DNA of 62,000 nucleotides from Phoronis australis. Its lineage: Eukaryota > Phoronida > Phoronidae. Numbering within the stretch: position 1 is the first letter of the stretch; every line of letters begins with the position of its first letter. The translations under genes were made by a program, and so were the position numbers. Location of the stretch: assembly GCA_002633005.1 (NCBI GenBank), contig NMRA01000206.1:471203-533202 (forward strand), read 5' to 3'. Below are positions 32,162-43,837 of this stretch, one piece after another. The notes below the pieces were generated by a model, which searched no databases, was not told where the DNA came from, and worked only from the letters and a program-made list of their open reading frames with translations.

Positions 32162-34803
32162 CTTTATATATAGTTTACAGTGAACAACACGTTTAGCTTA
32201 TTTTATTGTTAAATGTATAAGTTTACCGTGTTGTTTGGAACTGAAATCATTTTTGATAGCCACCAGCCCGAACCAATTCCGGTGACGCACATTTTGACAT
32301 TCAAAAGGTTTCCCTTTCGATCGACAACAATCAACACAGCTTTCAAATTGTCTCGTTCGCATGCTTAACCTGTATTGCAGCTGGGTAGAGTCGTGAGGGG
32401 TCGAAACAGGGCATCTCCTCGTCCGTCGTGACACACGACTGCCACTGAACTCATTCTGAACACAACACTAATGAATTCCTTTTTGATACCACTTGAGCAT
32501 CTAGTAGAAAAGAAAGTTAGTAGAAAAGAAAGTTCGTGGTGCTTGTCTTTGTACTTTGCAAGTAAACCATCTTTGGCCAACAACCAAATTGTCGAGCTCA
32601 GGTGACCTGAATTAAATATTTCTTAATATTCTTCATTTTCACAATTTAAACAACCAACAACTGGAATCTGTGATTTCCTTACCTTACTTTACAATGGTTT
32701 AGTAGAAGGTTCAACAAAGGTAAATATAGCGATCGAACTGGGTTTAATACAGACAACAACAACAACAACAACAGCAACAACATCAACAAAATTTGCGCTT
32801 GAACGCGCTGAGTAATAAAACACGTAGAACACGAAATTTCTGTACATTTCTGAAGAAAAAAGAGAGAATCATACAAAAAATCAACATTGAGGGAGTTTTC
32901 AGAAAAAATCACAAAATTTATGATTTTTGAAATGCGCTAAGGAAAAACTCTGTAGTCACCACAGGGTTGCAAATGATAAATGCGCATGTGCTCACAATCA
33001 TTCGACAAACAGCTGAGATGGATATTTTAAACGGCATATTATCATATGTGATCGCATTTGGACTCTGAGGTCGACAACACAGTATGGGGCAAGCCAGTGA
33101 AGCAAGCGATTTCCCAGAATGAATTCCAAATATATTTTACAATATATTTGAATACTATGATACCTTTGTAAATGATTTTAAACAGTTAGGACTTACATCA
33201 ATTGCTTCTTAATCGGACTGACTGCTGCTTAAAGTCACCAGTTTTGTAAGCATCAAAGGTCAAAGGTCACATTTTCCATATAAATGAAAACTGTTACGTT
33301 TATGTCTTGACATACCAAATAAGGAGGCGAAGTGACGATCAGTGGACAGATCATTTTCTGAAATCTTAAACGTAAGAAAAATGCTTTGACTTCAACAGAA
33401 GTTCAAAATTTTTACGAACAAACCGTAAAAATATCTGGTGAACAGTTTGAATCCTGTTTCATCGCTGGCAGAGAACCACTTTGAATAATGCATTTTAACC
33501 TGCTTTTGGCGTTCCAAGCCTCAATAAGGCTAGCAAATATTTATAATCTCAGTAATGCACACAAAAATGCCGCTTTTTAGGCAAGTGGCCAAAAAATGTT
33601 TGTTTTCATTCGGCCCGGGTGTATTACACCCGTATTCGTGGAAGTCTGCGCACTGACTTCGTTAAACCATTTCCTGTTTCCACAAGTCAATTTGTGTGCC
33701 AGTATCATAGCTCATCCTTGTTGGTGAGAAAGCTATCGAAGGCTGTATCGAAATCTCCCTCAACCATTTCATCAATTTTTCGTTCTATGTATGATTTCAA
33801 TTTCCGTAAGCTCTTTCGGCAGCTTTCGTTGGCTGGGGTCACAACTTTCACGTTCCTTGATGAGTCTGACGAGGAACAAGGTTTAGAAAAAGAGTCTGCA
33901 GCTGCTTCGAGAAGTCGTTCGTCATCTATCCCGGTGGCTAGGAGTTCGTCTATCAGATCACGGTCTTCAGCTAAACCTCCTAGCTTGATAGGTGAGACCT
34001 TCGGCGAAAGTTCTCTCCCACTGCCGTTAGCACTCATGTCGTCCGACTTGTCGCTTGATATGTCGAGAATAAAGTCGATTTCTTCATCAAGATACCCGTA
34101 ATCGTTATCAAATTCCACGATGTTCAAATCGGACGGACTTGATGTTTCGTTCTGGTTTGCAGTGTGACGTTCCTGCGACACAGTAAAAGCAGACGACACC
34201 ATCTCATCGAAATTGACTAATGTAGGGCTGGGTGGAGTCGAAGCTGGTTGGTGTACAATTTCGTCTGCAACATTTTCGCACGACGACGTTGATTCGACGA
34301 CTTCTTGGTTCTCCAGTGATGCGATTGTGTTATGAGTCGTATTCTCTCCAAAAGGTGCCGCTTCAGTCGAAGACTGCAAATTTTCGTTCGCGTACCAGAA
34401 CTCCTACAATTAAACAAAAAAAGGAGAATGAATGGATTCAGAACTTGCATATAAAAGGAAAATTCAGTATGAGATTTTACTCACAAAACAGGACTTTTGC
34501 TTTTTAGGTCTGAAATCCCCAAACCAAAACAACTAAACCCATTTCAAAAAAGAAACCTCCGTGATGTTTTTTACTAATAACAGCTGGGTTATTGCTGTCT
34601 AAAACGTGTTCCGTGGGGATAACGGTTTTTACGTCATAACAATGAACTACTGTAGAGTAGAGTCAAGTATGCGTGTGATTTGTAGCAACGTTTCCTAAAG
34701 GACAACAAGTTATAGAAAACGGAAATTAAAAAGCAGGTAATACGCGTACTTGTTCCCAGAGGTACGCTGTGATCGAATCAATATGTTTTCAAATCCCAGT
34801 TTA
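32162..34803. repeat. Duplicated segment, copy A
   Basis: This 2.64-kb segment matches 35576-36291 plus 37734-39643 almost base for base. In its left half copy A differs by substitutions, a 16-bp internal duplication near 32511-32537 and a shorter (AAC)n tract near 32757. From about 33500 to the gap I see no difference at all. Copy A lacks the roughly 1.44-kb block found in copy B and runs into the N gap at 34804. Confidence 0.92.
33705..34403 (-). CDS. Terminal exon of an unrecognised acidic Ser-rich protein, copy A
   Basis: The exon follows a good acceptor (TTTAATTGTAG) and begins GAG TTC TGG TAC, encoding EFWYANENLQ. It is 699 nt long: 232 residues plus a stop. The first codon of the longest ORF is TTG, so there is no start here and the reading frame must enter from an upstream exon, which would fall in the adjacent gap. 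Residues are acidic and Ser-rich with SP sites (SPKVSP), then a basic/amphipathic helix (RKSLRKLKSYIERK) and a C-terminus ending TNKDEL. No domain that I know. The nucleotide sequence is identical to copy B. It could be a real duplicate exon or an assembly duplicate. Confidence 0.55.
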   Translation of the reverse strand, partial: EFWYANENLQSSTEAAPFGENTTHNTIASLENQEVVESTSSCENVADEIVHQPASTPPSPTLVNFDEMVSSAFTVSQERHTANQNETSSPSDLNIVEFDNDYGYLDEEIDFILDISSDKSDDMSANGSGRELSPKVSPIKLGGLAEDRDLIDELLATGIDDERLLEAAADSFSKPCSSSDSSRNVKVVTPANESCRKSLRKLKSYIERKIDEMVEGDFDTAFDSFLTNKDEL

Positions 34804-35575
34804 NNNNNNNNNNNNNNNNNNNNNNNNNNNNNNNNNNNNNNNNNNNNNNNNNNNNNNNNNNNNNNNNNNNNNNNNNNNNNNNNNNNNNNNNNNNNNNNNN
34901 NNNNNNNNNNNNNNNNNNNNNNNNNNNNNNNNNNNNNNNNNNNNNNNNNNNNNNNNNNNNNNNNNNNNNNNNNNNNNNNNNNNNNNNNNNNNNNNNNNNN
35001 NNNNNNNNNNNNNNNNNNNNNNNNNNNNNNNNNNNNNNNNNNNNNNNNNNNNNNNNNNNNNNNNNNNNNNNNNNNNNNNNNNNNNNNNNNNNNNNNNNNN
35101 NNNNNNNNNNNNNNNNNNNNNNNNNNNNNNNNNNNNNNNNNNNNNNNNNNNNNNNNNNNNNNNNNNNNNNNNNNNNNNNNNNNNNNNNNNNNNNNNNNNN
35201 NNNNNNNNNNNNNNNNNNNNNNNNNNNNNNNNNNNNNNNNNNNNNNNNNNNNNNNNNNNNNNNNNNNNNNNNNNNNNNNNNNNNNNNNNNNNNNNNNNNN
35301 NNNNNNNNNNNNNNNNNNNNNNNNNNNNNNNNNNNNNNNNNNNNNNNNNNNNNNNNNNNNNNNNNNNNNNNNNNNNNNNNNNNNNNNNNNNNNNNNNNNN
35401 NNNNNNNNNNNNNNNNNNNNNNNNNNNNNNNNNNNNNNNNNNNNNNNNNNNNNNNNNNNNNNNNNNNNNNNNNNNNNNNNNNNNNNNNNNNNNNNNNNNN
35501 NNNNNNNNNNNNNNNNNNNNNNNNNNNNNNNNNNNNNNNNNNNNNNNNNNNNNNNNNNNNNNNNNNNNNNNNNNN
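34804..35575. other. Assembly gap (772 N) between the two duplicate copies
   Basis: Unsequenced. Its position exactly between copy A and copy B fits an assembly join of allelic sequences. Confidence 0.99.
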
Positions 35576-38500
35576 CTTTATATATAGTTTACAGTGAACA
35601 ACACGTTTAGCTTATTTTATTGTTAAATGTATAAGTTTACCGTGTTGTTTGGAACTGAAATCATTTTTGATAGCCACCAGCCCGAACAAATTCCGGTGAC
35701 GCACATTTTGACATTCAAAAGGTTTCCCTTTCGATCGATCACAATCAACACGGCTTTCAAATTGTCTCGTTCGCATGTTTAACCTGTATTGCAGCTGGGT
35801 AGAGTCGTGAGGGGTCGAAACAGGGCATCTCCTCGTCCGTCGTGACACACGACTGCCACTGAACTCATTCTGAACACAACACTAATGAATTCCTTTTTGA
35901 TACCACTTGAGCATCTAGTAGAAAAGAAAGTTCGTGGTGCTTGTCTTTGTACTTTGCAAGTAAACCATCTTTGGCCAACAACCAAATTGTCGAGCTCAGG
36001 TGACCTGAATTAAATATTTTTTAATATTCTTCATTTTCACAATTTAAACAACCAACAACTGGAATCTGTGATTTCCTTACCTTACTTTACAATGGTTTAG
36101 TAGAAGGTTCAACAAAGGTAAATATAGCGATCGAATTGGGTTTAATACAGACAACAACAACAACAACAACAACAACAGCAACAACATCAACAAAATTTGC
36201 GCTTGAACGCGCTGAGTAATAAAACACGTAGAACACGAAATTTCAGTACATTTCTGAAGAAAAAAGAGAGAATCATACAAAAAATCAACATTTGAACTGT
36301 ACTTAGATCCTTCAATGAGGAACTTGTCTAGTTCTAAATTCGTTCAATACATGCATTTCCTGGAACAGTAACGCAACCCATTTACTTTTTTCAATGAAAT
36401 TAAATTCAGAGGTTTACCATTGAGACGTTGTTTCTTATAAACAGAGTTGGCAAAATTAAATTTTGAACTCGTTGACTTCTCCACATATTTCCCAATAAAA
36501 TCGCAACTATTTTGGTAACAACAAAAGACGACACAATATCCTCGATTGTGTTCCAGTATTTGAATCCTACAAGACCACACTGCCTGTATATACGAAACAA
36601 AGCCTCAGATTCCCAATTAAAGGAGGTACGCACAGGGGGTTACTGATCCGAATTACAACAAGACACGTGTCTTCCTACGTTTTTCATTTATGACAAACAG
36701 CTTCTAGGTACACATGAAAATTCTAAAACTTTGGTGTAAAATAGAACTTTTGGGAAATCAAAAGATACATTATAAAAGTCCTCGTCCAATGGGGGTAGGT
36801 GGTTGGACTTTTCTCGAGGGCAATATCCCTTGAAGTCTATAAAAACATGTAAAAATTATGCCTGTGAAGACTATCACTTAGTACTCCATCGAAATGTTTA
36901 TTGTCCGGGTCTATTCTTTGTAATCGAAATAGATGACGTTTTTAGTTTTACTTCTTGCCAAATCACGATAAATGTCTACCACTCAAGGAAGTAGAACAGG
37001 AAATGCCAAAAATATCGATTTCGAAAACGAGGCTCTCTTCACCAGCATGCTCTTCCAAAACAGTGTCATAGTTTTCTTTTGCTAAGAATTGGAAATGGTG
37101 AGAATAAAACATGTGTTATTCTTCTGTCGACCACGCTGCTTCCGTCGCCAACGCCACGTGACAAGCAATCTTGAAGGTCATGTACAACCTGATGAACAAA
37201 TCTACACATTTAACCAAATATAGAATTTACTATTTAACTTAGAAAAACGTAAGTATTTTCAGAAAGTAAAACAATAGGATTAATGAACATGACGACCAAA
37301 TTTCGTGTGATTTAAATGTTCAAGATACGACCTCAAGAACGATGTCACAAGTTTCTAAATTATCGTTTCGTTTTCGTTTTATGCAACTTTAGAAAATTCA
37401 TAGAAATCACATGAGTTATATTTTTGATAGCCCCTCATGCAAAATAGAACATTATAAAACAGTTCCTAGCTGTATTTTAGAGAACAGTTTCATGGGAATC
37501 CGATCGGCCATTTCTGAGACATGATATTCCGAGGTTGGCCAAAAGTGGACAATTTTAAGTTTCTAGGGTCCTCCACATGCTTCACATAATTCAAATTGCG
37601 CTTGGTTTGCTGTAATAAACACGTGTCAGTTCCTCTTAAAGAGACATGGAACGCCAAAGCTTGTCAAAAATATTTTCAAACCATTCTCGCAAAGTCCACT
37701 AAAGAGTTATTCACTTTGCCCTGTGAGGGAGTTTTCAGAAAAAAATAACAAAATTTATGATTTTTGAAATGCGCAAAGGAAAACTCTATAGTCACCACAG
37801 GGTTTCAAATGATAAATATGCGCATGCGCTCACAATCATTCGACAAACAGCTGAGATGGATATTTTAAACGGCATATTATCATATGTGATCGCATTTGGA
37901 ATCTGAGTTCGACAACACAGTATGGGGCAAGCCAGTGAAGCAAGCGATTTCCCAGAATGAATTCCAAATATATTTTACAATATATTTGAATACTATGATA
38001 CCTTTGTAAATGATTTTAAACAGTTAGGACTTACATCAATTGCTTCTTAATCGGACTGACTGCTGCTTAAAGTCATCAGTTTTGTTAGCATCAAAGGTCA
38101 AAGGTCACATTTTCCATATAAATGAAAACTGTTGCGTTTATATGTCTTGAGATACCAAATAAGGAGGCGAAGTGACGATCAGTGGACAGATCATTTTCTG
38201 AAATCTTAAACTTAAGAAAAATGCTTTGACTTCAACAGAAGTTCAAAATTTTTACGAACAAACCGTGAAAATATCTGGTGAACAGTTTGAATCCTGTTTC
38301 ATCGCTGGCAGAGAACCACTTTGAATAATGCAATTTAACCTGCTTTTGGCGTTCCAAGCCTCAATAAGGCTAGCAAATATTTATAATCTCAGTAATGCAC
38401 ACAAAAATGCCGCTTTTTAGGCAAGTGGCCAAAAAATGTTTGTTTTCATTCGGCCCGGGTGTATTACACCCGTATTCGTGGAAGTCTGCGCACTGACTTC

Positions 38501-39643
38501 GTTAAACCATTTCCTGTTTCCACAAGTCAATTTGTGTGCCAGTATCATAGCTCATCCTTGTTGGTGAGAAAGCTATCGAAGGCTGTATCGAAATCTCCCT
38601 CAACCATTTCATCAATTTTTCGTTCTATGTATGATTTCAATTTCCGTAAGCTCTTTCGGCAGCTTTCGTTGGCTGGGGTCACAACTTTCACGTTCCTTGA
38701 TGAGTCTGACGAGGAACAAGGTTTAGAAAAAGAGTCTGCAGCTGCTTCGAGAAGTCGTTCGTCATCTATCCCGGTGGCTAGGAGTTCGTCTATCAGATCA
38801 CGGTCTTCAGCTAAACCTCCTAGCTTGATAGGTGAGACCTTCGGCGAAAGTTCTCTCCCACTGCCGTTAGCACTCATGTCGTCCGACTTGTCGCTTGATA
38901 TGTCGAGAATAAAGTCGATTTCTTCATCAAGATACCCGTAATCGTTATCAAATTCCACGATGTTCAAATCGGACGGACTTGATGTTTCGTTCTGGTTTGC
39001 AGTGTGACGTTCCTGCGACACAGTAAAAGCAGACGACACCATCTCATCGAAATTGACTAATGTAGGGCTGGGTGGAGTCGAAGCTGGTTGGTGTACAATT
39101 TCGTCTGCAACATTTTCGCACGACGACGTTGATTCGACGACTTCTTGGTTCTCCAGTGATGCGATTGTGTTATGAGTCGTATTCTCTCCAAAAGGTGCCG
39201 CTTCAGTCGAAGACTGCAAATTTTCGTTCGCGTACCAGAACTCCTACAATTAAACAAAAAAAGGAGAATGAATGGATTCAGAACTTGCATATAAAAGGAA
39301 AATTCAGTATGAGATTTTACTCACAAAACAGGACTTTTGCTTTTTAGGTCTGAAATCCCCAAACCAAAACAACTAAACCCATTTCAAAAAAGAAACCTCC
39401 GTGATGTTTTTTACTAATAACAGCTGGGTTATTGCTGTCTAAAACGTGTTCCGTGGGGATAACGGTTTTTACGTCATAACAATGAACTACTGTAGAGTAG
39501 AGTCAAGTATGCGTGTGATTTGTAGCAACGTTTCCTAAAGGACAACAAGTTATAGAAAACGGAAATTAAAAAGCAGGTAATACGCGTACTTGTTCCCAGA
39601 GGTACGCTGTGATCGAATCAATATGTTTTCAAATCCCAGTTTA
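35576..39643. repeat. Duplicated segment, copy B
   Basis: Counterpart of 32162-34803, interrupted by a block of about 1.44 kb at 36292-37733. The (AAC)n tract near 36153 is longer than in copy A. Beyond 39643 the sequence is unique within the window. Confidence 0.92.
36292..37733. other. Block of about 1.44 kb present only in copy B
   Basis: Relative to copy A, sequence after ...AAAATCAACA is replaced by this block until GTGAGGGAGTTTTC resumes. No terminal inverted repeats, target duplication or poly(A) is obvious, so I cannot say whether it is an insertion in B or a deletion in A. ORFs on the minus strand (36344-36633) are short and unrecognised. Confidence 0.7.
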
Positions 39644-40269
39644 TCTCATCGTAAATGAAATATGGGTGAAAGAATTAAAACACATGGTAAAGGAAAATTC
39701 TGTAACGTACAATTTCAACACGCATGGGCAGAGTAACAAACCGCGGACAGTATTATGTACAAAGAGTTCATGAGTTAAGTTAAAACTCCATATTTAATAA
39801 ATCTTAACCCAAATGTATTTATTAACTCAAAGCTATTTAATCCCTCTACAACTGGATGATCTTGAAATCAATAAATTATAGATCCGCACTTCTGATATTT
39901 TCATATGGAATCCCCAGAAGAGGCGTCACTTTCCGGTTACTGGGCTGACGACTTACTTGCCGAAAGTAAAATCATGACTTAAGTAGTCGCCGCTAGGGAA
40001 TAGTGACTTCACGGCCAACAATTTTGGTCGTGACTTGTGCGTACTATAACAGATTTTGCCCATTGCTAATATACAGTGTTGGGGGTTCATGTACTATAGT
40101 CTGTGGTGAAACCTACCTCTTCCCAGCGTTTTCTCTCCGAAGCTGCTTTTCCACTCAGCCTCAAACTCTGAAGTATAGAGCTGCTAAGTGCCGACTGCTC
40201 ACCGATCCCTGACTTATACAAGACTTTTTGAACCGCTGAGTTTTGCTTTTTTAAGCTACTAAGCTTACC
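38545..40269 (-). CDS. Unrecognised acidic Ser-rich protein with KDEL end, copy B (partial)
   Basis: Two exons are proposed in transcript order: 40269-40117 (153 nt, acceptor ATTACAG, donor GAG|GTAGGT, 51 residues open in phase 0) and 39243-38545 (699 nt, 232 residues plus stop). They join as ...KAASERKRWEE | EFWYANENLQ. The first is Ser/Leu/Lys-rich (LSSLKKQNSAVQKVLY); the second is acidic and ends NKDEL. Upstream exons are missing. A weak 75-nt candidate lies near 40597-40671. I know no family with this composition. A nuclear regulatory or transposon accessory protein would fit the low-complexity acidic sequence, but this is a guess. Confidence 0.5.
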
Positions 40270-43200
40270 CTGTAATAGAAAGTAAAGTGTTACAATTTAG
40301 GCTCCTTTCACAAAAGTAAAGTTAAAGATCTACTACCGCCTGTAAAAAGAACCCTAAGTGACCAGTCACCAACTGGGCACTTGCGCGATAGATTTCATGA
40401 ATCGATATCATTCATTCTTTGGCGCTCCATAAGCGAAGTTTTTTTTCGCCAAAATGCATGGCTAATGCCTAGGCTCTATGGACCTCTCTCTGACGTCACA
40501 AGTCTGTCAGAATCTCACAATTTCTCCACCTTTTCGAGGAAATGAAGAACAGTAATTAAGAGTTCTAAACTGCAGGAGAGACTGCATAATTTTTCTTACT
40601 ACCACACACGTATCATTAGACCTAGTGGAATATCTTTGGACACTCGAGACATTTAAACAAAATACTGTGGTATGCTGCATATAATATTTGAAAGGCCTTT
40701 AAAGAAACGTTTGAACAAAATCATTTAATAATATCCACGGTGAAACCAGTGAAAATAGCAATTCTCAACTGAAAAACAAACTGAGTGTTTAAAATAAAGC
40801 TGCACATCTACGTATCCAGTATGTCGTGTATTATATGAGACTATATCATTCGCATGACATTCAAAGAGCCAAACAGATGAAGTGCGCCTATATCGGGAAT
40901 ATCACTTTCAAGAATGGTTGCACTGTGGTTCACGTAAAGGCGCATGCACCTAATTCCAGATATAAGCCCAATTTTGAACGAATACAGGAACATGGTCCTA
41001 AAATTGCGTACGTCTTGTAAATTATTAAAGAACTGGCGAAGCGGGCTTAACGATTGTAAAATGTGATAACGGTATAATACAATCAAAATTAAACATTTTT
41101 TAAAGTGAGCAGTCATAAATCTTGCATTACGAAAATTCCACATTTGATCCTTTTAGTATTCTAAGCCTACATCTTCATGTTCACCCGGTCGTTAAGTTAG
41201 AAAGAGTGATTTACAGTATCTCGAAAATTCATAACAGCGTGCTGTTGGTTAGTAACTTGAGACATGTTTAACTAGTTAACATTCGTGTGTGAATAAACTA
41301 CACGTCGAACTCTTTATCTTGCACGTAGCCTTACATGTATAATGTGCTTTTCTTACACGGGCCTTACAGAAGCTGTTGCAAAATCCATGCGCAATTCCTT
41401 GAATTTGACAAACTGTGTCATGATTCACTTTTCCGATAAAGTGTACTTTAGAACAGACACTACCTTAACGGGACATTATATTTTTTGCGGCTTAAATTTG
41501 CAATTTGGGGATTATAGTTGAATGGTGTAGGATTCTTGAGGTTATATTTAACCAGCGTTATAGAACAACAACACAATCCGTTTTGTATTTGTGAATTTTT
41601 TACATATCGCCAATTCTCGCCGAGGTCTGCGAGACATTAACTGAAATCAATGTCTTTGCCGGCCCTTTTTAAACGTGATATCATCATAATGCAGTCACAA
41701 CGTCACAATGCAACCAATACATCATTTAAAAATAGTCTAAAAATACTGTAAGTTGAAGGGCGTGAAAGTAGGTTCAGCGGTAAACCTTCCGGTTGCTACA
41801 GCGAAATGCCCCTTTAAAGCCTAATTGCGCTTGTATTCAAGTCAATGTTTGATTTCACTGTGCAAATTAGTAAATCGAAAATCGATTAGAAAACCAAATT
41901 AAGATAGACAGTTAAAATGTTTGACTGCACCTTCTGGGCCACAGTTTTTTGTTCATGTGTAAAATTGGACAAATCTTTTAAGATTAAAAGTTACGTCAAC
42001 CTAGCTTGAACTTGTGACCAGTGTGTTTTAAAACTCTAGATGGTGAAACACAGTATATAGCTTATTGGGTAAGGATAAATTAAGAAAGATGACATCATTC
42101 GTTTTCATAAATACGGCTAACTGAAACTGTATTTTTATACATATAAAGTTTGATTGACAGACTTTCCTTCAAATACGTTCAATTTCAGAGGCCAAACACG
42201 ACGAAAACAACCAGTTTCCGTCCTGCTTAACATTTCAGTTTATTCCAGCCAGTATTTTATGATAATGAAGACACCGCTAATGCGATAATTGTCTTCTTCA
42301 ACACAAAGGAAGCTTAATGAACTTGCGTGACATCACGGGCGGACACCGACACCTAGAGAAACACTGTCCAACTACAAGATGCCACTGAACAGTCCGGTTT
42401 CCTAATAAATCTGGCACCATTCACGCAATTAATTATTTTCTAAATGGATAAAAATAACTCAAGCTAAATGAAAATAAGGTTTTATTCGAAATAGTATCAA
42501 AATTTCTTTTTAATATTAAATATCTTTGTGTGAGTCGATAAAATCGTATACATGTAAAATAACATATTATGTATGAAAATAATTAATTTATATTCGTAAT
42601 CATATGATTGTTATTGTAATCTTCGCATCAGTTTATTAACTTATGCATGCGCGCACCGAGCCTTCGATATGGGGGGAGGGCTACCTCTGTGAATTGCACG
42701 TTTGCGTTTATTTAGTGGACTTTTTGTCTCTCGGGGGCGGACCTTTTTGCTCACTTCGCCAATTCGAGCCCCCCGACCCCCCTGGGTGCGCGCATGTTAT
42801 GTATTTGCGTATAATTGTAGATACATTTTGTATTTGTTTAGCCTCTTGACGCTTTCTGGGTCTGTATGTTTATTATACTGACTATTTCATGATAAACATT
42901 AAAAAAAAAAACATTCACGCAAAATCGTAAGTTCTCAGTACTCCAACTGACAGAAAAAAGCGAGTAATTTGGACTTAGTAACTGTACGATGGTACATATG
43001 AACAACAATTGAAAACATAACATTAATAATTCTGGATCATTGAACATAAATTCGTTCATTGTCAAAGGAAAATTAAAGACAACTTTTCCGCTTCATTTTA
43101 TTACAAATTTTATAAAACAAGTTTGAACACAAATTAGTTCACTTGCAACGTAAACCAAAGTAATGCTAATTCAAGACAAGTTAACATATTGACAGAATTG

Positions 43201-43669
43201 ACTAAATTTAATATGAATTCTTTAAGTTAATTTTTATTTTGGTGGTGTACCACCAACTAAAATGACCCTCTTAGTGAGTGACATCTGACTCATGCATTAT
43301 AAAGACACATTCAAGTGTCACCATGTGTTATGAAATTCCCGCGGGAACCCGACCACTAACAACTATGATTCATAGTAAAATAAGGCAAACACAGACAGAG
43401 CTGAAAGTTAGACATTGTTTATATTAAAGTAATACCTTTCGATTGATGACAGTCACCGTGTGATCTATACTGATGAATGTAAAGACAAAAAGTGTTACTG
43501 TTGTTCATGTCTCCTGGAGGGCGCGGTAAAAATTAAAAATAGAAGAGCACGCAGTGTTAGGAATGACCAGTTGTCGATTTGGGCAAATGGACGAAGAACT
43601 GCTCCAAGAAAAAGTTTCGAGAGTATTTGTTCGAGTTAAAATTAATTGAAAAATCGACGACCTCTGTAC
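40270..43669. other. No gene supported; possible upstream exons of the KDEL-ending gene
   Basis: AT-rich. A plus-strand frame near 41340-41520 stays open (including MIHFSDKVYFRTDTT) and minus-strand donor-like sites occur near 40590 and 41360, but none is convincing. A C/G-rich patch lies at 42665-42790. An A-run lies at 42900-42910. Confidence 0.4.
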
Positions 43670-43813
43670 GCAAAAGATGCTTATAACAACGTGGCCTTGT
43701 TCTTTTCATCAGCGTGAGACATAATTTATCGAAAAGCTTCCGGCGTATGCAGCAGCTAGTTATATGAGCTTCAACATCTGGAAGGCCGGTCGAGACGGGA
43801 ATCACTGTCTAGT
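43670..43813 (+). repeat. Third copy of the foldback repeat arm
   Basis: Similar to 1505-1645 in the same orientation: GCAAAAG..CTTATAACAACG, AAAAGCTTC.GGCGTATG, GAAGGCCGGT.GAGACGG and TCACTGTCTA. It directly abuts the LINE remnant, so the two may be parts of one mobile unit or a nested insertion. Confidence 0.65.
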
Positions 43814-43837
43814 CTACAACCGAGCCAGTGAATTAAA

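Noticed and set aside
33619-34101. 160-codon plus-strand ORF (and its twin at 38459-38941), Ser/Arg-rich
   Set aside because: It is antisense to the terminal exon of the KDEL-ending protein, which has a splice acceptor and longer frame. The Ser-rich look comes from complementing the acidic/serine codons.
34750-35610. 272-286 residue ORFs
   Set aside because: They span the N gap at 34804-35575 and have no real coding content.
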